Positions 14,934 through 21,019 of a DNA stretch of 21,019 bases are shown here, one piece after another (position 1 is the stretch's first letter; every line of letters starts with the position of its first letter). The stretch covers positions 1 through 21,019 of the forward strand of contig JAGXII010000023.1 of assembly GCA_024635735.1 (NCBI GenBank). Reading direction: 5' to 3'. The notes under the pieces were generated by a model that was not told the DNA's origin, made no database searches, and saw only the letters and a list, made by a program, of their open reading frames with translations. This DNA comes from Christiangramia sp. Lineage in GTDB: Bacteria > Bacteroidota > Bacteroidia > Flavobacteriales > Flavobacteriaceae. Both the position numbers and the translations under genes were made by a program.

Positions 14934-15320
14934 CTAGCTTTCAGATTCTCCCAGAACTGTGCCTTTAATCTTTAAGGCTTTCACTGGTTCATCAGCGTTA
15001 GAATATACTGTAACGGTTTTACGTATGGGTCCAACACGGCTGGTATCATATTTCACCTCAATCTTTCCTGTTTCGCCAGGCATAATAGGCTCTTCAGGTT
15101 TCTTAGGAACCGTACATCCACAGCTTGACTTCACATCTTCAATAACCAATGGTGCAGTCCCGGTATTTGTAAATTCAAATACTCTTACACCGTCACTACC
15201 TTTTTTTATTTCGCCATAGTCGATTGTTTCAGACTTAAATTCAATTTTCGCTGCTTTCTGAGCCTGTGCGACTGCGATTCCAGCAAAAACAAATATGGCA
15301 ATTGCAATTAGTTTTTTCAT
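14934..15320 (-). CDS. DUF1573 family exported protein
   Basis: This 128-residue protein has a cleavable signal peptide (about 1-20, ending AQA) and one Ig-like DUF1573 domain. The family hallmark is SSCGCTVP (65-72), holding C67 and C69, followed by PGETGKIEVKYDTS and a GP-[IV]-RKTVTVYSN-type strand, both typical. The family is abundant in Bacteroidota and predicted to be periplasmic or surface-located, but I know of no established function. It starts at ATG 15320-15318. It is monocistronic, with a plausible own promoter and a strong terminator, and is divergent from valS. Confidence 0.94.
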   Translation of the reverse strand: MKKLIAIAIFVFAGIAVAQAQKAAKIEFKSETIDYGEIKKGSDGVRVFEFTNTGTAPLVIEDVKSSCGCTVPKKPEEPIMPGETGKIEVKYDTSRVGPIRKTVTVYSNADEPVKALKIKGTVLGESES

Positions 15321-15343
15321 AATTTAAATTTTAAGAGGAAAAG

Positions 15344-15377
15344 TAAAGATAACAGTAAATGATTCATTTCTCAAAAA
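15344..15377 (-). promoter_or_regulatory. Promoter for the DUF1573 gene
   Basis: On the minus strand TTTTTG (15377-15372) is followed after 20 bases by TATCTTTA (15351-15344), a 7-of-8 match to the Bacteroidota -7 consensus at a typical spacing. The ATG lies 23 bases further on. Confidence 0.45.
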
Positions 15378-15419
15378 TTTTAATCATTTCATCAGCTTTC
15401 ATAATCCTGCATTAATAAT

Positions 15420-15427
15420 TACTTTTG
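15420..15427 (+). promoter_or_regulatory. -7 promoter element for valS
   Basis: TACTTTTG at 15420-15427 is an exact TAnnTTTG match, 26 bases before the valS ATG at 15454. The -33 region has CTTTC rather than TTTG. No tRNA-responsive leader structure is visible in the short gap. Confidence 0.45.
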
Positions 15428-15453
15428 CCATTATTCAAAAATCAGACCAAGAA

Positions 15454-18084
15454 ATGGCAATTCCTGCACACTATAATGCAAAAGAAGTAGAAGACAAGTG
15501 GTACGACTACTGGATGAAAAATAATTATTTCCATTCAGAAGTTGATGAAAGAGAGCCTTATACCATTGTGATACCTCCGCCAAACGTTACAGGTGTCTTG
15601 CATATGGGACATATGCTTAACAACACCATTCAGGATGTTTTGGTAAGAAGGGCCAGACTTAAAGGTTTGAATGCCTGCTGGGTGCCTGGGACAGATCACG
15701 CGTCTATCGCTACCGAGGCTAAAGTAGTTGCAAAACTAAAGGCTGAAGGCATTGAGAAAAATGATCTCAGTCGTGAGGAATTTCTACAACATGCGTGGGA
15801 CTGGACTCATAAGCATGGCGGGATTATCCTGCAGCAATTGAAAAAGCTGGGAGCCTCCTGTGACTGGGAGCGCACTAAGTTTACCATGGATGAAGATATG
15901 TCTTCATCAGTAATCAAAGTTTTTGTTGATTTATATGAAAAGGGACTCATTTATCGTGGTTATCGCATGGTGAACTGGGATCCACAGGCAAAAACAACCC
16001 TGTCTGACGAAGAAGTGAATTACGAAGAGCGAAACGGTAAACTTTATTATTTAAAATATAAAGTAGACGGCACCAATGATTATTTAACCATTGCTACCAC
16101 AAGGCCGGAAACCATTCTGGGAGATACTGCGATTTGTATTAACCCAAATGATGAGAGATTTGCTCATTTAAAAGGGAAAAAGGCAATTGTACCAATATGT
16201 AACAGAACGATTCCTATTATTGAAGATGACTATGTAGATATGGAGTTTGGGACAGGATGTTTGAAGGTAACCCCCGCTCATGATGAAAATGATAAGAATC
16301 TTGGTGATAAGCATAATCTTGAGGTAATTGATATTTTTAATGACGATGCCACCTTAAACCATTACGGACTGCATTATGAAGGAAAAGATCGCTTTGTAGT
16401 TCGCGCAGAAATTGTTGAAGAACTCGAATTATCAGGATTTCTTGATAAAGTTGAAGAATATGTAAATAAAGTAGGAACCAGTGAGCGTACAGGAGCGGTT
16501 ATAGAACCAAAACTAAGTGATCAATGGTTTCTGAAAATGAAAGAAATGGCTCAGCCTGCCCTGGATGCGGTGATTGGGCATGATATTAATTTAGTGCCTG
16601 AAAAATTCATAAATACATACAGGCACTGGATGGAGAACGTTCGTGACTGGAATATTTCCCGTCAACTTTTATGGGGGCATCAAATTCCTGCATATTTCTA
16701 CGGAACTGGCAAAAATGATTTTGTAGTTGCTGAAACAGCAGGTGAAGCACTTGAAAAAGCCCGGAAAGTAACTAGGAATTCAGATTTGAAGGCTTCAGAT
16801 CTTACTCAGGACAAAGACGCGCTTGATACATGGTTTTCATCCTGGTTGTGGCCAATGAGCGTTTTTAATGGAATTCTTGAGCCTGAAAATGAAGAAATAA
16901 AATATTACTATCCAACAAATGATTTGGTAACCGCACCGGAAATCTTATTCTTCTGGGTGGCCAGAATGATTATGGCTGGATATGAGTATCGTGGTGAAAG
17001 GCCTTTTAAGAATGTTTATTTAACAGGTATTGTAAGAGATAAGCAGCGACGAAAGATGTCTAAATCTCTCGGTAATTCACCAGATCCCCTGGCTTTAATA
17101 GATCAGTACGGTGCTGATGGCGTTAGGGTAGGGATGCTATTGAGTTCCCCTGCCGGTAATGATTTAATGTTTGATGAAGATCTTTGTAAACAGGGAAGTG
17201 GCTTTTCAAATAAAATATGGAATGCTTTCCGGTTGGTCCAGGGGTGGGATATTTCAGAAGATATTGAGCAGCCGGAAACAGCCAAAATGGCAATCGACTG
17301 GTATAGATCTAAATTTCAGAAGACAATAAGGGAAATAGAAGATCATTATTCAAAATATAGAATAAGTGATGCTTTAATGTCTACCTATAAATTAATTTGG
17401 GATGATTACTGTAGCTGGTTCCTGGAAATGGTAAAACCTGCTTACGGTGAACCAATGGATTCAAAAACCTACCAGGAGATCATTTCCATTTTAGAAGATA
17501 ACCTGAAAATATTACATCCGTTTATGCCTTTTGTGACTGAAGAAATCTGGCAGGAGATCACAGATCGAACCCCCGAAGAGGCTTTGATCGTTGCAAAGTG
17601 GCCGGAAGAGAGGAATTTTGATGAAACCATTATAAAGGAATTTTCTCATGCCGCTGAAGTTATTGCCGGAGTGAGAAAGATTAGAAAGGATAAAAATATT
17701 TCTTTCAAAAATGAGATAGACCTTAGTGTTTTGAATAATGAAAATACTTCAAAAACCTTCGATACCGTAATTTCCAAAATGGGAAATATTTCCCAGTTTG
17801 AATATGTTAATGGATCGGTGGACGGAGCTCTTTCTTTCAGAGTGCGGTCGAATGAATATTTTATTCCCGTTGCCGGGGCAGTGGATGTGGAGGCCGAAAA
17901 GAAAAAGATAAAGGAAGAACTAGCCTATACCGAAGGTTTTCTGAAGTCTGTAGAAAAGAAACTTTCTAATGAAAGATTTGTAAATAATGCGCCGGAAAAA
18001 GTGGTAGCTATTGAAAAATCTAAAAAAGCTGATGCAGAAGCCAGAATCGAGGCATTAAAAGCAAGTCTGAAAAATCTCAATTAA
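15454..18084 (+). CDS. valS: Valyl-tRNA synthetase
   Basis: ValS charges tRNA-Val with valine and edits misactivated threonine. The 876-residue length is normal for bacterial ValRS. The class I signature HMGH (50-53) follows PPPNVTGVL, and KMSKS is at 534-538. The editing (CP1) domain lies between them, with TTRPETILGDTA and the conserved VTPAHDENDK. The anticodon-binding domain follows, with WISRQLLWGHQIPA-type conserved residues upstream of the second half. The C-terminal arm (about 810-876) is a Lys/Glu-rich coiled coil as expected. All motifs are intact. The start is ATG 15454. The gene stands alone on the plus strand with its own -7 element and a following hairpin. Confidence 0.98.
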   Translation: MAIPAHYNAKEVEDKWYDYWMKNNYFHSEVDEREPYTIVIPPPNVTGVLHMGHMLNNTIQDVLVRRARLKGLNACWVPGTDHASIATEAKVVAKLKAEGIEKNDLSREEFLQHAWDWTHKHGGIILQQLKKLGASCDWERTKFTMDEDMSSSVIKVFVDLYEKGLIYRGYRMVNWDPQAKTTLSDEEVNYEERNGKLYYLKYKVDGTNDYLTIATTRPETILGDTAICINPNDERFAHLKGKKAIVPICNRTIPIIEDDYVDMEFGTGCLKVTPAHDENDKNLGDKHNLEVIDIFNDDATLNHYGLHYEGKDRFVVRAEIVEELELSGFLDKVEEYVNKVGTSERTGAVIEPKLSDQWFLKMKEMAQPALDAVIGHDINLVPEKFINTYRHWMENVRDWNISRQLLWGHQIPAYFYGTGKNDFVVAETAGEALEKARKVTRNSDLKASDLTQDKDALDTWFSSWLWPMSVFNGILEPENEEIKYYYPTNDLVTAPEILFFWVARMIMAGYEYRGERPFKNVYLTGIVRDKQRRKMSKSLGNSPDPLALIDQYGADGVRVGMLLSSPAGNDLMFDEDLCKQGSGFSNKIWNAFRLVQGWDISEDIEQPETAKMAIDWYRSKFQKTIREIEDHYSKYRISDALMSTYKLIWDDYCSWFLEMVKPAYGEPMDSKTYQEIISILEDNLKILHPFMPFVTEEIWQEITDRTPEEALIVAKWPEERNFDETIIKEFSHAAEVIAGVRKIRKDKNISFKNEIDLSVLNNENTSKTFDTVISKMGNISQFEYVNGSVDGALSFRVRSNEYFIPVAGAVDVEAEKKKIKEELAYTEGFLKSVEKKLSNERFVNNAPEKVVAIEKSKKADAEARIEALKASLKNLN

Positions 18085-18102
18085 TTTTTTGGATCTTAAT
18101 TA

Positions 18103-18133
18103 AAAAAAGAGGACTTAAAATGGCCTCTTTTTT
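18103..18133 (+). terminator. Bidirectional terminator between valS and the ACBP gene
   Basis: AAAAAAGAGG (18103-18112) pairs with CCTCTTTTTT (18124-18133) around an 11-base loop. It follows the valS stop by 18 bases and its right arm overlaps the convergent ACBP stop codon (18132-18134). Confidence 0.88.
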
Positions 18134-18407
18134 ATTCCGGAATTTCTCCAATATGTCGTTCTACGAGTTCAATATATCTTTCCTGTGCTTCCTGCTTGTC
18201 GAGATCTTTCACCTGTACCAGGGCATTTATCTTAAAAGCCCCTCTCAGGTCACCCTGATGGGTAGGAGGGATATAGAACCCATTCTTTTCGGTAGCTCTT
18301 TTATAGAGTGCATAAAAATGAAGCAAAACATCAGGAGGGAATTGCTGGGTGGTACTACTTGCCATTTCATAGGCCTTTAGAAACCTGGTATTATTTTCTT
18401 CTGCCAT
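18132..18407 (-). CDS. Acyl-CoA-binding protein
   Basis: Start chosen at ATG 18407-18405 (91 residues). A GTG directly before it would add one residue. The protein matches the four-helix acyl-CoA-binding fold: HFYALYKRAT carries the ligand-binding Tyr and Lys, then a Gly-Asp-Leu-Arg-Gly turn and QERYIELVE with the C-terminal Tyr. The usual KWEAW motif reads KINAL, so the lysine that contacts the CoA phosphate is kept but both tryptophans are lost. The family binds long-chain acyl-CoA and buffers or delivers it. The gene is last in the LUD-cdsA-psd cluster, 8 bp after psd, which fits supply of acyl groups to phospholipid synthesis (inference). Confidence 0.9.
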   Translation of the reverse strand: MAEENNTRFLKAYEMASSTTQQFPPDVLLHFYALYKRATEKNGFYIPPTHQGDLRGAFKINALVQVKDLDKQEAQERYIELVERHIGEIPE

Positions 18408-18415
18408 CACGTGTT

Positions 18416-19072
18416 TCAGGAAGGAATATTAGCAATTACGCTTATTCCTCCTTTGACTTTTTGATTAATTTCCACATTTACCTGCGTTCCCACAGGTACA
18501 AATACATCTACGCGGCTTCCAAATTTTATGAAGCCACTGTCACTTCCCTGAATAACTTCAGTCCCCACATCAGCATAATTTACAATACGTTTGGCCATCG
18601 CACCGGCAATTTGTCGATACATGATTTCTCCTGCCGAATCGTTTTCTACTACCACGGTAGTTCTTTCATTTTCTTCACTGGATTTAGGGTGCCATGCAAC
18701 CAGAAATTTCCCAGGATGATATTTACTAAATTTAACCTTCCCGCCAATTGGATGTCTTGTAACATGCACATTGATTGGGGACATAAAAATAGATATCTGT
18801 ATTCTGTTATCTTTAAAATATTCTTTTTCGTATACTTCTTCAATAGCTACCACTTTGCCATCTACAGGTGCGATAATATGTTTGTTGTTCTGAGTGGTAG
18901 ATCTTTTAGGATTTCTGAAAAACTGCAGTATTAAAATAAAAAGAACTACAGAAGCTGCTAAAACAGCGAATCTCACCCAGTATATATTTATTAAACTGTA
19001 AGAAACAATATTTATTGCAATCAGGATGATTGCAGTAATGGTCATTATTTTATATCCTTCTTTATGAAACAT
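18416..19072 (-). CDS. psd: Phosphatidylserine decarboxylase (short, pyruvoyl-dependent)
   Basis: Psd converts phosphatidylserine to phosphatidylethanolamine at the inner membrane. This 218-residue protein is of the short PSD-A-like type. Two membrane helices (about 10-30 and 33-51) precede a soluble domain with APVDGKV (68-74, D71), INVHVTRHP (100-108, H103), and the self-cleavage site FGSRVD. Cleavage between G185 and S186 would produce the pyruvoyl group on the small C-terminal subunit. The start is ATG 19072-19070, overlapping the cdsA end by 11 bp, so it is cotranscribed and probably translationally coupled. A separate pssA would be needed to supply phosphatidylserine and is not in this window. 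Confidence 0.96.
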   Translation of the reverse strand: MFHKEGYKIMTITAIILIAINIVSYSLINIYWVRFAVLAASVVLFILILQFFRNPKRSTTQNNKHIIAPVDGKVVAIEEVYEKEYFKDNRIQISIFMSPINVHVTRHPIGGKVKFSKYHPGKFLVAWHPKSSEENERTTVVVENDSAGEIMYRQIAGAMAKRIVNYADVGTEVIQGSDSGFIKFGSRVDVFVPVGTQVNVEINQKVKGGISVIANIPS

Positions 19073-19865
19073 GGTTTAATAAATATAAATAAGCGTAAAC
19101 AAAAGGGCTTGCAAAGATAATACTATCAAGTCTATCAAATAATCCGCCGTGCCCCGGCATGAGTTTTCCACTGTCCTTAACGCCGGCCTGGCGTTTGAAT
19201 TTTGATTGAATTAAATCCCCAAGGGTACCAAAAATACTCAAAATCACAGCCAATCCCAACCAAATAGGAAGTGTTAGAAAATTAGAGTAGTACCAAATGA
19301 CTGCACTCATGATGAGGGAAAATATAAATCCACCCAGAAAACCTTCAATGGTCTTATTAGGAGATATTTTTTCATATAATTTCCTTTTGCCAAAATTCTT
19401 ACCAATAAGAAAAGCAAAAGTGTCATTAGTCCAAATAAGCATAAAAATTCCTATTACCAGCCTCGGTATAAAGACTCCTTCAATAGTAGGGATAAGCGTA
19501 AGGAATATGGTGGAAGAGATGAGATAGAAAATAATAATAATGTATTTTTTCTTCTCAAATACGGGTATTTTTTTTACTATAATAAGATCCTTCACCAGGA
19601 AAAGATTTACAAAAATCGTAATGAAAAGAAGTAAAACGGTCGCATCCTGATTAAATTTCAAAAAGCTGAACAGGTAAAATAAAATTACCTGTAATGCATA
19701 GAGCGCATAACTTTTTAAACGAAGTAATTTCTGCATTTCTATTAAGCAAACGAGACTTAAAAGGTAGAATAACAGAATAAATATTAGTTCTGAGGAAAGT
19801 ATTGAAGCAACCAAAATGGATGTATACAACAATCCTGATACAGCACGAATTATGGTTTCCCTCAT
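19062..19865 (-). CDS. cdsA: Phosphatidate cytidylyltransferase (CDP-diglyceride synthase)
   Basis: CdsA makes CDP-diacylglycerol from phosphatidic acid and CTP, the branch point of phospholipid synthesis, in the inner membrane. The 267-residue protein has about eight hydrophobic helices. The family signature runs at 221-246 as SKFKRQAGVKDSG followed by PGHGGLFDRLD, with the catalytic aspartates D231, D244 and D247 region intact. Earlier conserved features are NDTFAFLIGKNFGKRK (about 147-162) and SPNKTIEGFLGG (168-179). The start is ATG 19865-19863, 3 bp after the LUD gene, and its 3' end overlaps psd. The product feeds directly into the pathway served by psd. Confidence 0.97.
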   Translation of the reverse strand: MRETIIRAVSGLLYTSILVASILSSELIFILLFYLLSLVCLIEMQKLLRLKSYALYALQVILFYLFSFLKFNQDATVLLLFITIFVNLFLVKDLIIVKKIPVFEKKKYIIIIFYLISSTIFLTLIPTIEGVFIPRLVIGIFMLIWTNDTFAFLIGKNFGKRKLYEKISPNKTIEGFLGGFIFSLIMSAVIWYYSNFLTLPIWLGLAVILSIFGTLGDLIQSKFKRQAGVKDSGKLMPGHGGLFDRLDSIIFASPFVYAYLYLLNHVS

Positions 19866-19868
19866 AAA

Positions 19869-20480
19869 TTACAGATCTTCCAGAAGCAGCAAATATAAGT
19901 TTTTTGTACTACTTCCATAACTCATAAAATCACCCTCTTTTTGAGTTTCAAAATTTTTAATAGTGGTAATATTTGAAGGGATTTGCTGTTTGTTCTTGAA
20001 TTTAATTCCTCGAAGGCCTTCTCCTATAGTGTCAATTAGCTGGCTTGTAGAGGATAGGATAATAAAATTTGCAGGTAGATCGTGAAGCTTGCGTTCCTTA
20101 ATCTGGTTAGAAGAAATAAGAATAGAACCATCATTGGCCACCAGAAATTCGCAAGTTGAAAGAAAAAATTCTGCACTGGCAGATTTGTTGAAATCTAAAT
20201 TAAAACCTTTGAATTTCTCTTTAAGACTGGGATCGAAACAACAGCATTCCTTTTCATACCAGTCATTTTCCATTAAAATATTATCAAAAGCTTCCTGGAT
20301 TTCAGAATTATCTACACAGTAAAGAAACTTACCGCCATTATTTTTAAAATTAAGCATGAACCGCTCGTCGGTAGGTAATTTAACCTCCGGCATATATTTT
20401 CCTCTCTCAGCGTTTTCAGGGATATCCTGATCCTGGTCTGATTTGGACTTAGGATTGAGGAATCTCTTGAATAGATTCAT
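19869..20480 (-). CDS. LUD-domain (LutC/YkgG-like) protein
   Basis: This 203-residue protein has a charged N-terminal extension (about 1-40) and a LUD domain (about 45-203). LUD-like landmarks are EFFLSTCEFLVANDGSIL (about 104-121), a pattern of acidic substrate-type residues, and the late SSTSQLIDTIGEGLRG segment. In classical systems LutC works with LutA and LutB in lactate oxidation, but neither partner is adjacent here. It heads the cdsA-psd-ACBP cluster (3 bp before cdsA), an arrangement I recall as common in flavobacteria, so a lactate role is doubtful. CCC cysteines at about residues 79-81 are notable. The start is ATG 20480-20478. Confidence 0.85.
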   Translation of the reverse strand: MNLFKRFLNPKSKSDQDQDIPENAERGKYMPEVKLPTDERFMLNFKNNGGKFLYCVDNSEIQEAFDNILMENDWYEKECCCFDPSLKEKFKGFNLDFNKSASAEFFLSTCEFLVANDGSILISSNQIKERKLHDLPANFIILSSTSQLIDTIGEGLRGIKFKNKQQIPSNITTIKNFETQKEGDFMSYGSSTKNLYLLLLEDL

Positions 20481-20488
20481 AGAGTTTT

Positions 20489-20518
20489 GGGTATAGTTCG
20501 TACTCTCATTTTACCAAA
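20489..20518 (-). promoter_or_regulatory. Possible promoter for the LUD-cdsA-psd-ACBP operon
   Basis: On the minus strand TTTG (20518-20515) is followed after 19 bases by TATACCC (20495-20489). The spacing fits Bacteroidota promoters but the -7 element lacks its TTTG half. It lies between the ftsH terminator and the LUD ATG, leaving only a very short leader. Confidence 0.25.
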
Positions 20519-20521
20519 GTT

Positions 20522-20562
20522 AAAAAATCTGAAATTAACCGTTGTTTAATTTCAGATTTTTT
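20522..20562 (-). terminator. Terminator after ftsH
   Basis: AAAAAATCTGAAATTAA (20522-20538) pairs perfectly with TTAATTTCAGATTTTTT (20546-20562), a 17-bp stem with a 7-base loop. It follows the ftsH stop at 20579 on the minus strand and separates ftsH from the LUD operon. Confidence 0.9.
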
Positions 20563-20578
20563 AATTTGATTTTCTGCA

Positions 20579-21019
20579 CTATTTATTAACCGAATCGTTC
20601 TCGGTTAATTCTTCTTCTCCATCGGTACTTTTATCCTCTGAAGGCTTTACTTCCTGACCGTTTGCAGTTTTTTTCTTTTCTTCTGCAAGGGTGTTTTTTT
20701 CCTTAACCGGTTTTCCTTCTTCTTTTTCCTTGTCAAAAGGACGTTTTCCGAAGATTTTTTCCAGGTCATCTTTAAAAATCACCTCTTTGTCCAGCAGAAT
20801 TCCTGCGAGTTGAGAAAGCTTGTCTTTATTATGCTCTAGAAGGTCTAAAGCACGTTTGTATTGATCCTCAATAAGATTTGAAATTTCCTTATCAATGAGC
20901 TCCGACGTTTTTTCACTATATGGTTTGGTGAAGTTTTATTCACTCTGGCCTGAAGAGTCGTAATAGGTAAGATTACCTACCTTTTCATTTAGACCATATA
21001 TAGTAACCATTGCTCTGGC
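20579..21019 (-). pseudogene. ftsH: FtsH ATP-dependent zinc protease, C-terminal part, with in-frame TAA (N-terminus off the window)
   Basis: The minus strand encodes the end of the FtsH M41 peptidase domain: RAMVTIYGLNEKVG, then YYDSSGQSE, a TAA stop at 20938-20936, then NFTKPYSEKTSELIDKE and the helical IEDQYKRALDLLEHNK in the same frame. The sequence closes with an acidic Glu/Lys-rich tail (about 20582-20740) ending at TAG 20581-20579. Homologues normally have Tyr at the TAA position (GQSEY), so one base change explains it. The stop would remove about 118 residues, that is the terminal helices of the protease domain, while the zinc-binding motif lies further upstream. FtsH is a membrane-anchored AAA protease that is usually essential, so a sequencing error, a recent mutation, or a tolerated truncation are the alternatives. 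A GTG at 20782 inside the fragment opens a shorter frame but is not a separate gene. Confidence 0.8.

Noticed and set aside
18308..18934. 208-codon plus-strand open frame antisense to ACBP and psd
   Set aside because: Both genes on the other strand have clear family motifs, and the antisense product resembles nothing and is rich in residues typical of shadow frames.
20579..20782. A separate small acidic gene starting at GTG 20782
   Set aside because: The same frame continues upstream as FtsH sequence, so it is the tail of ftsH rather than an independent gene.
20936..20938. Recoding (selenocysteine or programmed readthrough) at the ftsH stop
   Set aside because: The codon is TAA, not TGA, no recoding structure is apparent, and TAA ends most other genes in the window. 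Error or mutation is simpler.
1..21019. CRISPR arrays, insertion sequences, tRNA or rRNA genes, riboswitches, phage genes
   Set aside because: I looked through the gaps and both strands and saw no repeat-spacer array, transposase, cloverleaf, conserved aptamer or phage protein. Gaps are too short for most of these.

Overview
The window reads as a stretch of core chromosome from a member of the Bacteroidota, most likely family Flavobacteriaceae (Gramella/Christiangramia-like; the genus is an inference from protein style). The reasons are AT-rich DNA, mostly TAA stop codons, weak or absent Shine-Dalgarno sequences, several -7 elements of the Bacteroidota form TAnnTTTG, and a typical gene set: DUF1573 protein, fasciclin lipoprotein, PDZ-linked aspartic protease, and an LUD-cdsA-psd-ACBP cluster behind ftsH. 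I see no mobile element, tRNA, rRNA, CRISPR array or prophage. No gap between genes exceeds about 190 bases.

Layout from left to right. (a) 1-984, minus: an unrecognised lipoprotein with a CxCxC motif, followed after 1 bp by a lipoprotein form of MsrA that runs off the left edge. (b) 1089-3046, minus: a Nif3-family protein and a coiled-coil 'zinc ribbon' protein whose cysteines are all gone, ending in a long-loop hairpin. (c) 3164-4193, plus: lpxK (lipid A 4'-kinase) with a terminator. (d) 4277-10398, minus: a run of six genes consisting of a small four-cysteine membrane protein, a GT2 glycosyltransferase, an ECF-like sigma factor starting at TTG, lipA (with its own -7 element), gap, and a TPR hybrid histidine kinase. 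(e) 10561-11181, plus: a fasciclin-domain lipoprotein. (f) 11237-13446, minus: an aminotransferase overlapping murB by one base. (g) 13541-14884, plus: an exported two-lobed aspartic protease with a PDZ domain, starting at GTG. (h) 14934-15320, minus: a DUF1573 protein. (i) 15454-18084, plus: valS. (j) 18132-20480, minus: a phospholipid cluster made of an LUD protein, cdsA, psd and an acyl-CoA-binding protein. (k) 20579-21019, minus: the C-terminal part of ftsH, broken by an in-frame TAA.

Many genes serve envelope construction (lpxK, murB, cdsA, psd, lipoproteins) and central metabolism (lipA, gap, valS). Most genes or operons end in a strong symmetrical hairpin; at convergent pairs one hairpin appears to serve both strands and often overlaps a stop codon. 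Five computed start positions were moved from a TTG or GTG to a nearby ATG (histidine kinase, lipA, fasciclin, ACBP) or accepted as non-ATG (sigma factor TTG, protease GTG).

The most surprising observations are the nonsense codon in ftsH, which is normally essential, the complete loss of cysteines in the zinc-ribbon family protein, and the pairing of a CxCxC lipoprotein with an envelope MsrA. I found no evidence for a complete new defence or mobile system here.
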